In this document: positions 40,361 through 49,329 of the stretch, piece by piece
How the letters are laid out: each line of letters opens with the position of its first letter
How positions within the stretch are numbered: the first letter of the stretch is position 1
Assembly: GCF_000230675.1 (NCBI RefSeq)
Contig: NZ_AGIK01000001.1
Coordinates: 868,001 to 932,000 of the forward strand
From: Synechococcus sp. WH 8016
GTDB lineage: Bacteria; Cyanobacteriota; Cyanobacteriia; PCC-6307; Cyanobiaceae
Length of the DNA: 64,000 nt
Direction of reading: 5' to 3'
Translations under genes and position numbers: made by a program
Notes under the pieces: generated by a model
Seen by the model: the letters and a program-made list of their open reading frames with translations, nothing else
What the model was told of the DNA's origin: nothing
Databases searched by the model: none

Positions 40361-41893
40361 CTACAGCTCGAGGAATCGAAGCAATTCCTTCTGAGCCTTG
40401 CGTCCCGTAATGGCGTGGGCCGCCATCGCACCACTTGCAGCCACGGGTGGAATCCCAATTCCTGGAAAACAACTGGCACCACACTGAAACAGACCCTGCA
40501 GGGGGGTGGTCACCCCAGGGAACAGACCCTTCGCCGCTGACAACGCAGGTCCATAACTGCCTTGATGCGTGGATAGGTAATGACGGTGGGTAAGGGGAGT
40601 CCCCTCCATCACCACTTGGCAACGACTGCGGAGATCGGGAATGCGTTGTTCCAACACATCCCAAAACACCTGACAGCGTTGTCCACGTTTCTCCTGATAG
40701 GCCGCTGTTCCTCTCTGCAAACCAGCCCACTCTGACCAGGGTTCATTGGCCGGGGTATAGGCATGCAGCACGTGATGTCCCTCCGGCGCCATCGATGGAT
40801 CGAGCACCGATGGAATCGACACCACCACAGCATTGCGCTCAGCATCAATTCCCCGTTCCCAGTCACCAACCCAAACGGTATGGATCGGCAGATCCTCCAG
40901 GCCGCTCGCATCAAATCCCAAGTGCAGGTGCAGAAAAGAGTGACAACCAGGAGTCGAAAGCCGTTCCTGACCCCAAGCCTTCGCAGCCATCTCGGGTAGC
41001 AGAGACGCTGTCCCCCAAGCATCCGCATTGCTCACCACAACATCAGCGTGAAGCGTCTCGCCATTGCTGATCTCCACGCCAATGACACGATCACCATCGA
41101 GTAGCAGCTGGCGCACGTTGGCTCCGAGCCGCAAACTGCCGCCGTGAGACTCCAAGCCACGCACGAGTGCATCAACCACAGCCGCACTCCCTCCCCGCGG
41201 AAAGTCGAGGCACGAATCTGGGTCAAACCACTCACCAAACAGAGTGGCCATCGCTGCTGCATTGGTATCAGCCATCGGCATGCCACTGATCAAAAAACAG
41301 AGCAAATCCACCCAATGACGCAGAAATGGATCCTGTAGATGACGGTCCACGAGAGGTCCAAAAGCACCACTGAGATGGCGGATGGCTGGCAAATGCTGAA
41401 CCAGTCGCCCACTACGCCTCAAAAGAGGACCAATTCCATCCACAGATGCGGGTAACGCCAGCAATGGCAGGGCATCTGCAGCAGCTGCAATCGGCTGCAA
41501 GACGGCGGTGAAGCGCTGCCACTCAGCCACAGCCTCCGGTCCGCGCAGTCTCTCCACCACGCGTTCAAACCCATCCCCTCCAACCCCAACGCGGAGATGT
41601 CCTTCCGGGAACAAAACATCCCAGTCCTTGTAACTCACAACATCCAAGGGCTGATCCAAAGCACGCAGGATCTGAGTGAGGGGGTTGCTGCTTGGCCAAC
41701 GTGACAATCCACTCCAGAGGGAGGGACCCGATTCGAAGTGATAGCCCTGACGTTCAAAGCCATGGGCAGCGCCGCCTGGTTGGCGATGGGCTTCAAGAAC
41801 AAGAACGTCCTTTCCAGCCCGTGCGGTGAGACCAGCACAGCACAAGCCACCGATCCCGCTGCCAATCACGATCACCTCAGCGCTTTTTGGCAT
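40361..41893 (-). CDS. Carotene-isomerase-like FAD oxidoreductase
   Basis: 510 residues of the phytoene-desaturase/CRTISO family. N-terminal FAD motif VIVIGSGIGGLCCAGLTARA and VLVLEAHRQPGGAAHGFERQ. Then LDFPRGGSAAVVDALVRGLE (second conserved block), LHADVVVSNADAWG and the C-terminal GLFQCGASCFPGIGIPPVAA, which matches the family end motif. It could be CrtH-type cis-carotene isomerase or one of the related flavoproteins that cyanobacteria carry in several copies; sequence alone does not settle it. ATG start. Confidence 0.82.
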   Translation of the reverse strand: MPKSAEVIVIGSGIGGLCCAGLTARAGKDVLVLEAHRQPGGAAHGFERQGYHFESGPSLWSGLSRWPSSNPLTQILRALDQPLDVVSYKDWDVLFPEGHLRVGVGGDGFERVVERLRGPEAVAEWQRFTAVLQPIAAAADALPLLALPASVDGIGPLLRRSGRLVQHLPAIRHLSGAFGPLVDRHLQDPFLRHWVDLLCFLISGMPMADTNAAAMATLFGEWFDPDSCLDFPRGGSAAVVDALVRGLESHGGSLRLGANVRQLLLDGDRVIGVEISNGETLHADVVVSNADAWGTASLLPEMAAKAWGQERLSTPGCHSFLHLHLGFDASGLEDLPIHTVWVGDWERGIDAERNAVVVSIPSVLDPSMAPEGHHVLHAYTPANEPWSEWAGLQRGTAAYQEKRGQRCQVFWDVLEQRIPDLRSRCQVVMEGTPLTHRHYLSTHQGSYGPALSAAKGLFPGVTTPLQGLFQCGASCFPGIGIPPVAASGAMAAHAITGRKAQKELLRFLEL

Positions 41894-41981
41894 CCATCAC
41901 CTATCAGGGATCTCAGCTCGGGTCATAGCCAGTCACAGCTGTGATTGCGAAAAACACGTCCCAATCCAAAAATCGGTTGAA

Positions 41982-42764
41982 ATGGTTGAAAGCCCAAAGT
42001 CCGTGACAGACCCTTCGTCCTCAGGCCAGAACCAGCTGCCGCTATGGCGTCGAACACCTCCCTTGGTGTTGCCAATGCTGGTGCTCAGCGGCGGACTTGT
42101 TGTGGCTGGAGCTGTTGCGGTAAAGGGAATTCGAACCGCAACAGACACCGTGACGGTGACCGGTGCCAGCACCGAACGGCTGCGCAGTGACTATGCGGAT
42201 TGGACCGTCACGGTGAGTGGTGGCGGTCTTAGCCAACAGCAGGCCTATCAAAATCTTCAACCTGATTTGAAGCGCACGCTTTCCTTCCTTCGCGATGCGG
42301 GCATTCCAGAAAGCAGCACCCAACTCACTGTTTTAAGAACGGATCGCAACGAAATTCGCAACCGTGTGACAGGCGTGCTCACCAACACAGAGTGGACGGC
42401 ACGTCAGTCCATTCACGTTGGCAGCTCAGATGTGGCGTTAATCCGAAAGGCATCCAACAACATCAGCAACTTGATTGGCGATGGTGTCTCGTTGGCGATT
42501 CAACCACCGGCTTACACCTACACAAAACTGGCTGAAAAACGCGTCGATATGTTGGCCAAAGCCACCGCCGATGCTCGAGAACGCGCGATTGCGATCGCAG
42601 GTGAGGCTGGCTCCGGCATTGGAGCCATCACCAATGCCGACACAGGAACCTTCCAAATCACCGTTCCGAACTCCACCAAAATGGGGAGCTATGGCTCCTA
42701 TGACACGAGCACGATCGATAAAGACATCACTGCGGTGATGGGAGTGACATTCAGAGTGCAGTGA
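41982..42764 (+). CDS. SIMPL-domain (DUF541) protein
   Basis: 260 residues from the ATG at 41982. N-terminal anchor or signal (PLVLPMLVLSGGLVVAGAVA, about 31-50), then the SIMPL domain: DTVTVTGASTERLRSDYADW, LSFLRDAGIPESSTQLTV, KATADARERAIAIAGEAGSG, ending GVTFRVQ. SIMPL proteins are periplasmic or outer-membrane-associated and of loosely defined role in stress and signalling. The stop overlaps the start of the rhomboid gene (GTGA), a sign of coupled translation. Confidence 0.88.
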   Translation: MVESPKSVTDPSSSGQNQLPLWRRTPPLVLPMLVLSGGLVVAGAVAVKGIRTATDTVTVTGASTERLRSDYADWTVTVSGGGLSQQQAYQNLQPDLKRTLSFLRDAGIPESSTQLTVLRTDRNEIRNRVTGVLTNTEWTARQSIHVGSSDVALIRKASNNISNLIGDGVSLAIQPPAYTYTKLAEKRVDMLAKATADARERAIAIAGEAGSGIGAITNADTGTFQITVPNSTKMGSYGSYDTSTIDKDITAVMGVTFRVQ

Positions 42765-43297
42765 TTGCTCTTCCCTTGATCCTTTTAGGCCTGTCCTGGC
42801 TACAGGAAGGCATCGACCAACTCCTGCTGGGGGGACGCTGGAATTTGGCGATGGGGCCTGGCACGCCTTGGTGGACTCTGCTCACCGCTCCCTTCAGCCA
42901 TGGAGATCTTGGCCACCTGATTGGCAACAGCATCGTTTTTTTGCCCCTCAGCTATCTGGTGCTGTTGAAAAGCCTGCGCGGTTACGTGGCGGTTTGGATT
43001 GCTGTGATTCTTCTCGAAATTCCGCTCTGGTTGTTTTGGCCGGTTGGTAGCCACGGATTGTCTGGAGTCGTCTATGGACTTCTTGGCTACCTCGTTCTCA
43101 TCGGATTTCTCGAACGACGACCGCTGGCCATTGCGTTAACCGTTATTGCCGTTGCTTTTTACGGAAGCGCCCTCCCTGGATTGCTGCCCTGGGCCTCACC
43201 CGCGGGAGTGAGCTGGATTGGCCACGCGAGTGGATTCATTGCTGGCCTTTTGGCAGCAGGCGCTGTTTCGCGCGAGCCCCATCAGCCGTCAGCCTGA
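42761..43297 (+). CDS. Rhomboid-family intramembrane serine protease
   Basis: 178 residues, about six membrane helices. Catalytic Ser in SHGLSGVVYGLLGYLV (GxSG) and catalytic His in SWIGHASGFIAGLLA. The helix-2 element SHGDLGHLIGNSIVFLPL is also present. Rhomboids cleave membrane proteins inside the bilayer. GTG start overlapping the SIMPL stop codon. The end overlaps the convergent 74-residue gene by 16 bases. Confidence 0.88.
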   Translation: MIALPLILLGLSWLQEGIDQLLLGGRWNLAMGPGTPWWTLLTAPFSHGDLGHLIGNSIVFLPLSYLVLLKSLRGYVAVWIAVILLEIPLWLFWPVGSHGLSGVVYGLLGYLVLIGFLERRPLAIALTVIAVAFYGSALPGLLPWASPAGVSWIGHASGFIAGLLAAGAVSREPHQPSA

Positions 43298-43506
43298 TCC
43301 TCAGCTGATTTGAGAAAGCGTCCAGACAGACGAACAGCCAAAACAGAACAAGCGGCGCCGTAGCCGATAAATGTGGCCACTTGTCCGAAAGACCCCATCT
43401 CGTAGACCTCTCCGCTTAACAACACCCAATCCACGAGTGATGAGGCGACACCCCACACAACAACCCAAACCGAAACGTAGAGAATCCCCCTCACGGCGGT
43501 GTTCAC
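43282..43506 (-). CDS. Two-helix membrane protein, 74 residues
   Basis: Two hydrophobic helices: ILYVSVWVVVWGVASSLVDW (about 8-27) and FGQVATFIGYGAACSVLAVR (about 40-59), with a charged tail KSAEDQADG. The topology suggests both ends on the same side. ATG start. Convergent with the rhomboid gene. No family recognised. Confidence 0.6.
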   Translation of the reverse strand: MNTAVRGILYVSVWVVVWGVASSLVDWVLLSGEVYEMGSFGQVATFIGYGAACSVLAVRLSGRFLKSAEDQADG

Positions 43507-43675
43507 GGCAGCTCCTTATGAAAATGCTTGTTCAATTCGACGCTAGGCCAACCGTTCATTCAATTCGTTCAGCCAAGGAGTTTCTTTCAAAGCTTCTTGA
43601 AGCAACCTGACATTGAGCCTGCACCTCGCTAAGACCTTGGGGTGATCACTTTGATAGAAGCAGCAGGGTCCTCCT

Positions 43676-43894
43676 ATGTCTGAAGGCAATCAGCAGCAAC
43701 CTGTTGTGATCAAGCAAGGAGGCGGCGGCACGGGCATTGGCTTGGTTTTAGCGGCGTTAATTCTTGGAGGTGCGCTTGTGTATGCCGTCACCATTTGGTC
43801 AAACACACAGAAAAGAATGATCGAAGCTCCCAAAGAAGCGATTCAGAAAGGAGTGGACACCCTTAAAAAAGCGATTCAACCGGTTGCCGACTAG
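43676..43894 (+). CDS. Single-pass membrane protein, 72 residues
   Basis: Gly-rich polar start (VVIKQGGGGTGIG), one helix (LVLAALILGGALVYAVTIW, about 24-42) and an amphipathic basic C-terminal helix (RMIEAPKEAIQKGVDTLKKA). The tail may lie along the membrane. ATG start. No family recognised. Confidence 0.6.
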   Translation: MSEGNQQQPVVIKQGGGGTGIGLVLAALILGGALVYAVTIWSNTQKRMIEAPKEAIQKGVDTLKKAIQPVAD

Positions 43895-43944
43895 CCAATC
43901 CCTCGTGTCTTGATCAGGCAGCATGGAGGCAACGATCCCAGCCT

Positions 43945-44202
43945 TCAGGCTCCCTCGAGCGTTTGCTGCCGACTGTGATGGCGGTAGAGATCGGAATCTC
44001 CATCAGCTTCGGGCTCAGCGATCGCTTGGCTCACGCGGGGCTCAACCGCTGCGATCCGCTGAGTGGGGATCACGGCGTTTTCTTCTCGAGCGATCGCACG
44101 CTGATAGGCCGACGTGACGTCTGATGAACCGTCGTGACGAACCGATGTCATGGCCGCAAAAGCAGTGCGGCCATGATGGCAGTCCTGCAACTCAATGACC
44201 AT
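43945..44202 (-). CDS. hypothetical protein, up to 85 residues
   Basis: Soluble and acidic: AYQRAIAREENAVIPTQRIA, AVEPRVSQAIAEPEADGDSD, LYRHHSRQQ. The start at 44202 shares a base with the start of the endonuclease III gene on the other strand. The internal Met at 44151 (MTSVRHDGSSDVT) is an alternative start giving 68 residues. A 9-bp hairpin (CATGGCCGC/GCGGCCATG, 44149-44175) sits at that internal start. No family recognised. Confidence 0.45.
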   Translation of the reverse strand: MVIELQDCHHGRTAFAAMTSVRHDGSSDVTSAYQRAIAREENAVIPTQRIAAVEPRVSQAIAEPEADGDSDLYRHHSRQQTLEGA

Positions 44203-44855
44203 TGCTCAGAAAAGAGCGTGCTTCCCATCTGCTCTGCCGCCTGGATGAGCACTATCCAAATCCACCCATTCCTCTTGATCACAGCGACCCTTTCAGCCTG
44301 TTGATCGCTGTGCTCCTGAGTGCACAGTGCACTGACAAAAAGGTCAATGAAGTGACTCCAGCCCTGTTTGCTGCTGGACCCACACCCACTGCCATGGCGG
44401 CCTTAACCGAAGAAGAGATTTATGGACACATCCGCCAGCTCGGGCTCGCCAAAACGAAGGCCCGCAACGTGCACAAACTCGCTCAGCTCTTGATCACCGT
44501 GCACGGGGGGACCGTGCCCAGCAGTTTTGAGGAACTAGAAGCCCTACCGGGAGTCGGCCACAAAACCGCCAGCGTGGTGATGGCCCAAGCCTTCGGAGTA
44601 CCGGCTTTCCCCGTGGACACGCACATTCATCGCTTGGCGCAGCGCTGGGGACTCAGCAGTGGAGAGAGCGTGGAGCGCACCGAAAAAGATTTGAAATCCC
44701 TCTTCCCAGCAGAACACTGGAACAAGCTTCACCTGCAAATCATTTTTTATGGGCGAGAACACTGCACGGCGCGTGGATGCGATGGCACCGTTTGCCCGAT
44801 GTGCCGCGAGCTCTATCCGAAGCGACGAAAGCCGGTGATTTGGAAAAGGCCCTAG
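44202..44855 (+). CDS. nth: Endonuclease III (DNA glycosylase/AP lyase)
   Basis: 217 residues, TTG start. Helix-hairpin-helix region EALPGVGHKTASVVMAQAFG with the catalytic Lys, then FPVDTHIHRLAQRW with the catalytic Asp. It removes oxidised pyrimidines from DNA and nicks the abasic site. The C-terminal iron-sulfur cysteines are spaced C-x4-C-x4-C-x2-C (EHCTARGCDGTVCPMC) and not C-x6-C-x2-C-x5-C as in E. coli Nth; the four Cys are all kept. Divergent overlap with the 85-residue gene. Confidence 0.92.
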   Translation: MLRKERASHLLCRLDEHYPNPPIPLDHSDPFSLLIAVLLSAQCTDKKVNEVTPALFAAGPTPTAMAALTEEEIYGHIRQLGLAKTKARNVHKLAQLLITVHGGTVPSSFEELEALPGVGHKTASVVMAQAFGVPAFPVDTHIHRLAQRWGLSSGESVERTEKDLKSLFPAEHWNKLHLQIIFYGREHCTARGCDGTVCPMCRELYPKRRKPVIWKRP

Positions 44856-44913
44856 CTCTTACACGAGCACACGTCAAACCTCTGTTACAGTTCGTTTCAA
44901 TTGATGCATCACC

Positions 44914-45150
44914 ATGGATCGCACCCCTGCAAACGACACCTGGTTCCAAGGAAAAGCAGCTCGTTCCATTCACGAAGATCAACTCAAGAAGGTTGAGCTC
45001 TTCAATGGTCGCGCCGCCATGATCGGTTTCGTCATCGGAGTGATCACGGAAGGACTCACAGGTCAGGGAATCCTCCATCAGATCGGCCTCGGCCCTCTCG
45101 TGGATGGCTACGCGACTTGTAGCGCTCAGATGCTTCCCTTCTGTTTCTGA
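44914..45150 (+). CDS. hli: High-light-inducible protein (Hlip)
   Basis: 78 residues. The chlorophyll-binding helix reads ELFNGRAAMIGFVIGVITEG (ExxNGRxAMxGF). A polar N-terminal part with paired charged residues precedes it. After the helix it has an extra C-terminal segment (LVDGYATCSAQMLPFCF) with two Cys that most Hlips lack. ATG at 44914. Same protective role as the Hlip at 22628. Confidence 0.9.
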   Translation: MDRTPANDTWFQGKAARSIHEDQLKKVELFNGRAAMIGFVIGVITEGLTGQGILHQIGLGPLVDGYATCSAQMLPFCF

Positions 45151-45162
45151 TCAAATCGGCCA

Positions 45163-45204
45163 ATGTCTGTCAGCCCCTGGCCCTAAGATCAGGAGCTGAC
45201 AGTT
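45163..45204 (+). other. Inverted repeat upstream of the 89-residue gene
   Basis: CTGTCAGC (45167-45174) pairs perfectly with GCTGACAG (45195-45202) around a 20-base loop. It ends 9 bases before the ATG at 45212. It could be the terminator of the Hlip gene without a U-tract, or a leader hairpin. Confidence 0.3.
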
Positions 45205-45211
45205 CAGGCCA

Positions 45212-45481
45212 ATGGCTCGGAAGCGGCGCAAACTCAGCAAAGACATGGAAGCCGAAATCAAAGCGGCCCATAAGAAAGTCGAGTTTATTTCCGCCCTCAT
45301 TCGAGACATTCGCGAAGAAGACATCCAAAACGAATACGCGGAAGCTTTTGTGCAAGTGCATGCCGCATGCACCCATCTCGCCCAGCTATATGACGCCGAA
45401 GGCATCACAGAAGAAAGTGAAGGAACTCTCGTTCTCTACAAAGGTCTTCTCAATCAATTTGAAGAAGATTACGAGCTATAG
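45212..45481 (+). CDS. Conserved hypothetical protein, 89 residues
   Basis: Helical and charged: MARKRRKLSKDMEAEIKAAH, KKVEFISALIRDIREEDIQN, EYAEAFVQVHAACTHLAQLY, then a short acidic end. The basic N-terminus may bind nucleic acid. Similar short proteins are common in marine picocyanobacteria, but no function is known to me. A terminator follows at 45532-45560. Confidence 0.6.
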   Translation: MARKRRKLSKDMEAEIKAAHKKVEFISALIRDIREEDIQNEYAEAFVQVHAACTHLAQLYDAEGITEESEGTLVLYKGLLNQFEEDYEL

Positions 45482-45531
45482 AACCTCGAGGACATTTTCA
45501 AAATCTGGACCTCAAGCACTAATTTTTTTTT

Positions 45532-45560
45532 AAAAACCCGGTACAACCAGATGGGTTTTT
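45532..45560 (+). terminator. Rho-independent terminator after the 89-residue gene
   Basis: AAAAACCC-(13)-GGGTTTTT; the 8-bp stem ends in five T. A run of nine T lies just before the stem on the left, so it may also stop minus-strand transcripts. It separates the upstream gene from the 45573 unit. Confidence 0.6.
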
Positions 45561-45572
45561 AGATTGATTGGC

Positions 45573-46106
45573 ATGCCAGACAACAACGATCCGCGCTGGT
45601 TCACGCTAGCCATGGCGAGCCGATGGCCCCTCGCTGTTGTGATTGCGGCATGGTCTGTCGCTCTTGCTGCAACTCAGATTCTCCGCCAACCCATCCCCAT
45701 CGGACTGCCCCTCGGACAGCCGTTTCCAGTCCGCCTGGTCGGTGGAGTCACGGTTGATGAGCTCAAAGCACCCGTCAGCGTGAAAAGTGAAGGTTCGATC
45801 GCCATTGAAGCTTCGAAAAATCTTCCCATTGAGGCTCCTGAAGCCCTTCCCGTTCAAGGCCAAGTTTCCGTCACTAAACCCGTCCTGATTGACTCAAATC
45901 GATCACTTGAGGTGCAAGGACAAGTGTCTGTTGACGAAGTCACCGCCCCGGTCAAAGTGCAAGGTGTGGATGAAGGTCCAGTCCTCGTAGGGACATCCGA
46001 TGAAGATCAGCTGACCATCGGTGGAGCGGTAGACGTCACCCAGGTGGGCGGTCGAATCAATGTGCGCCTCCGAGATGCAGCCAAATCAGTCCTGCCGATT
46101 CCTTAA
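45573..46106 (+). CDS. Membrane-anchored repetitive beta protein
   Basis: 177 residues from the ATG at 45573. One N-terminal helix (LAVVIAAWSVALAATQIL, about 20-37), then an external part made of short degenerate beta repeats: FPVRLVGGVTVDELKAPVSV, ALPVQGQVSVTKPVLI, SLEVQGQVSVDEVTAPVKVQ, ending GGRINVRLRDAAKSVLPIP. The repeating PV-x-V-x-G pattern suggests a small beta structure. It stops exactly where the PfkB kinase starts (no gap), so they are cotranscribed. Confidence 0.65.
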   Translation: MPDNNDPRWFTLAMASRWPLAVVIAAWSVALAATQILRQPIPIGLPLGQPFPVRLVGGVTVDELKAPVSVKSEGSIAIEASKNLPIEAPEALPVQGQVSVTKPVLIDSNRSLEVQGQVSVDEVTAPVKVQGVDEGPVLVGTSDEDQLTIGGAVDVTQVGGRINVRLRDAAKSVLPIP

Positions 46107-46928
46107 ATGAGATCACTGCCCGCTGATCTCAAGCTTGCTGTTGTAGGGCACCTCGAATGGGTCACCTTTCTTGCCGTCAATGAGCTCCCTTCGCCTGGAC
46201 AAATCAGTCGTGCCCATCGCTCTCTCGAGGAGCCAGCGGGTGCTGGCGCTGTCGTCGCTGTTCAATTAGCCAGGCTAACGGGCCAAAAAGTGGCCTTCTT
46301 TACAGCCCTTGGCAAGGATGAAATCGGCGCGCGAAGCGAAGCACGCCTGCGCGAGTTGGGTGTCACCCCAATCATTGCCTGGCGTGACCAACCCACCCGC
46401 CGAGGCATCAGCTTGGTCGATCGCAGCAGCGATCGGGCGATCACGGTGATTGGAGAGCGGCTAACGCCGATCGCTGCTGATCCACTGCCCTGGGAGCATC
46501 TCGCCGATTGCGCTGGCGTCTTCGTCTCTGCGACCGATCCGCAGGGCCTGAAGCTGGCACGAGCCGCCAAGGTTTTAACGGCAACCCCTCGCCTTCGCTT
46601 GCCGGTTCTTCAAGAGGCGAAAGTCAGTCTCGATGCCTTGATCGGCAGCCATCTGGATCCAGGCGAGTGCATCGAAGAGGGTGCCCTCACCCCAGCGCCA
46701 TGCTTGCGGATCGCCACGGAGGGAGAGAGGGGGGGGCTCCTTTTCCCAGGAGGACGATTTGAAGCCGAACCTCTGCCTGGCCCCCTTGCGGAAACCTACG
46801 GATGCGGCGATAGCTTTGCAGCTGGAGTCACAGCAGGACTCGCCGCAGGATGGTCAACGACGGACGCCGTCAAGCTTGGGGCCCAGTGCGGAGCGACCTG
46901 CGCAACACACTTCGGGCCTTACTCCTGA
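46107..46928 (+). CDS. PfkB-family sugar/nucleoside kinase
   Basis: 273 residues of the ribokinase family: KLAVVGHLEWVTFLAV (start of the fold), LEEPAGAGAVVAVQLARLTG (substrate Gly-Gly region), FFTALGKDEIGARSEARLRE, and the catalytic/anion-hole motif YGCGDSFAAGVTAGLAAG with the general-base Asp. It would phosphorylate a sugar or related substrate with ATP; which one is unknown. It directly abuts the upstream gene. Confidence 0.88.
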   Translation: MRSLPADLKLAVVGHLEWVTFLAVNELPSPGQISRAHRSLEEPAGAGAVVAVQLARLTGQKVAFFTALGKDEIGARSEARLRELGVTPIIAWRDQPTRRGISLVDRSSDRAITVIGERLTPIAADPLPWEHLADCAGVFVSATDPQGLKLARAAKVLTATPRLRLPVLQEAKVSLDALIGSHLDPGECIEEGALTPAPCLRIATEGERGGLLFPGGRFEAEPLPGPLAETYGCGDSFAAGVTAGLAAGWSTTDAVKLGAQCGATCATHFGPYS

Positions 46929-47016
46929 GCCCAAAACGCTGCGTCAGAGCGGTGTGGGCGACGCCCTTATTTATGCATAGTCTCCAGAAGACAGGAACCC
47001 AGCAAAGACCACTGCC

Positions 47017-49209
47017 ATGTCTGATCTGAGATGCCCCTTTCATGGCCACACAGGAGCTACAACTCCAGCTGGACACACAGGTAATCAACAGTGGTGGCCT
47101 GACCAGATCGATCTCAAGATCCTGCATCAACACCATCCATCTGCGAATCCACTCGGAGAGGACTTCGACTACGCCACCGCGTTTTCAAAATTGGATTTTG
47201 AAGCGCTGAAAGCTGACCTCCACAGCCTGATGAGGGACTCCCAAGAGTGGTGGCCTGCCGACTGGGGGCACTACGGCGCCTTATTCATCCGAATGGCTTG
47301 GCACAGCGCAGGCACCTACCGCATTGGCGACGGCCGTGGCGGTGCCGGCCATGGCAATCAACGCTTTGCACCGCTAAACAGCTGGCCTGATAACACCAAC
47401 CTGGATAAAGCTCGACGTTTGCTCTGGCCGCTCAAACGCAAGTACGGGAACAGCATCTCTTGGGCCGATTTAATCATTCTCGCGGGGACCATCGCTCTTG
47501 AATCGATGGGATTCCGCACCTTTGGTTTTGGAGGGGGTCGCACCGACATTTGGGAACCCGAAGAGGACGTGTTCTGGGGGAAAGAAACACAGTGGCTCGC
47601 CGACGAACGCCACGACGACTCCGGGGCACTCGACCAGCCGCTTGCGGCTGTGGAAATGGGTTTGATCTATGTGAATCCCGAAGGACCACATGGCCATCCC
47701 GATCCCATCGCATCGGGCAAAGAAGTGCGCGACACCTTTTCACGCATGGGGATGAATCCCGAAGAAACCGTGGCGCTCGTCGCTGGCGGACATACCTTCG
47801 GGAAATGCCATGGAGCAGCCTCCGCCGACCATCTGGGCGTCGAACCAGAGGGGAGCGAGCTCGAAGCCCAAGGCCTGGGCTGGAGCAATCGCTTCCAAAC
47901 AGGTAAAGCGGAACACACCATCACCAGCGGAATTGAGGGGGCGTGGAAACCCCATCCCACGCGCTGGGATCAGGGCTATTTCCAAATGATGTTCAGCTAC
48001 GAATGGGAACTCACAAAAAGTCCAGCTGGTGCCTGGCAATGGGTCGCAAAAGACGTCCAACCAGAACACATGATTCCCGATGCACACGTTGCCGGGAAGT
48101 TTTCGGCTCCGATCATGACGACAGCCGATTTGTCCCTACGCCATGACCCGATCATGGAGCCGATTGCTCGGCGCTTCCACCACGATCAGGAAGCCTTTGC
48201 CGATGCGTTTTCCCGAGCCTGGTTCAAGCTGACCCATCGAGACTTGGGTCCGCGTGCGTTGTACTTAGGGCCCGACGTTCCCACCGAGGTCCTGATCTGG
48301 CAAGACCCGATCCCAACAGTGGATGCCCCACTGATCAACGCCACGGAGATCTCTTCACTCAAGCAACAAATCCTTGAGACCAATCTGAGCGTCCAAGAGT
48401 TGGTGGCAACGGCATGGGCCTCTGCCTCCACATTTCGGAGTTCCGATCGACGGGGAGGTGCCAATGGCGGCCGCGTTCGCCTCTCCCCACAAAACAGCTG
48501 GGACGTCAACAACCCAGACACCTTGAAGAGAGTGATCACCCAGCTCGAAAGCCTTCAGGACTCGTTCCATCGTGCATCTTCTGAAGGCAAGCATGTCTCC
48601 ATCGCCGACTTGATCGTGCTTGCTGGGGGCACAGCCATCGAGAAAGCAGCAGCCGATGGGGTGCACCTTGTGACGGTGCCATTCCAACCAGGCCGCAGCG
48701 ATGCAGGTTTAAAAGAGACAGACAGTGCCTCGTTTAATGCTCTGAAACCTCTTGCTGACGGCTTCAGAAATTGGAAACGGGCCGACTTACCCCTGCGCGA
48801 TGAGGAGCTGTTGGTAGACAAAGCCCAACTTCTCTCACTCAGCGCCCCAGAGATGACCGTGCTGGTGGCAGGCCTGCGCGTGCTTGGCGCCAACACAGCC
48901 GGCAACCAGCAAGGCGTCTTCACAGACAGGCCTGGAGTTTTGAGCACAGATTTCTTCACCAATCTGCTCGACATGAGTACGGTTTGGACGCCAACCAATC
49001 ACCAACAAGACAGCTACATCGGTTGTGATCGCAGCACTGGTGAGCAACGCTGGACGGCAAGCCGTGTTGATTTGGTGTTTGGATCGCACAGTCAACTGCG
49101 CGCCATTGCAGAGGTTTACGCCCAAAACGATGGTGAGAAGCGATTTATTGGAGATTTTGTAGCCGCTTGGGTGAAAGTTATGGAGCTCGATCGCTTTGAT
49201 TTGCGCTGA
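47017..49209 (+). CDS. katG: Catalase-peroxidase
   Basis: 730 residues, two haem-peroxidase-like domains. The distal haem motif is [18 protein letters not shown], with Trp and His. The proximal motif is [16 protein letters not shown]. The Tyr of the Met-Tyr-Trp adduct is in [13 protein letters not shown]. The second domain repeats the pattern without haem contact ([20 protein letters not shown]). KatG removes hydrogen peroxide by catalase and peroxidase cycles. It converges on psbA and shares the terminator at 49258-49294. Confidence 0.98.
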   Translation: MSDLRCPFHGHTGATTPAGHTGNQQWWPDQIDLKILHQHHPSANPLGEDFDYATAFSKLDFEALKADLHSLMRDSQEWWPADWGHYGALFIRMAWHSAGTYRIGDGRGGAGHGNQRFAPLNSWPDNTNLDKARRLLWPLKRKYGNSISWADLIILAGTIALESMGFRTFGFGGGRTDIWEPEEDVFWGKETQWLADERHDDSGALDQPLAAVEMGLIYVNPEGPHGHPDPIASGKEVRDTFSRMGMNPEETVALVAGGHTFGKCHGAASADHLGVEPEGSELEAQGLGWSNRFQTGKAEHTITSGIEGAWKPHPTRWDQGYFQMMFSYEWELTKSPAGAWQWVAKDVQPEHMIPDAHVAGKFSAPIMTTADLSLRHDPIMEPIARRFHHDQEAFADAFSRAWFKLTHRDLGPRALYLGPDVPTEVLIWQDPIPTVDAPLINATEISSLKQQILETNLSVQELVATAWASASTFRSSDRRGGANGGRVRLSPQNSWDVNNPDTLKRVITQLESLQDSFHRASSEGKHVSIADLIVLAGGTAIEKAAADGVHLVTVPFQPGRSDAGLKETDSASFNALKPLADGFRNWKRADLPLRDEELLVDKAQLLSLSAPEMTVLVAGLRVLGANTAGNQQGVFTDRPGVLSTDFFTNLLDMSTVWTPTNHQQDSYIGCDRSTGEQRWTASRVDLVFGSHSQLRAIAEVYAQNDGEKRFIGDFVAAWVKVMELDRFDLR

Positions 49210-49257
49210 GCTCATTCCTTAAAAAACCAGCCATAAAAACCAGCCATAAAAACCGGG

Positions 49258-49294
49258 CACAAAAAAGCCCCCTCCTTTTGGGAGGGGGCTTTCT
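49258..49294. terminator. Strong bidirectional terminator between katG and psbA
   Basis: AAAAAAGCCCCCTCC-TTTT-GGGAGGGGGCTTTCT. The minus-strand reading ends in GGCTTTTTTG, a good U-tract for psbA; the plus-strand reading ends in GGCTTTCT, which suits katG. The stem is GC-rich, 10 bp or more. Confidence 0.85.
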
Positions 49295-49329
49295 AGTTCA
49301 GTTGATCTGAACTTTTAAGGGGTTCCAGA

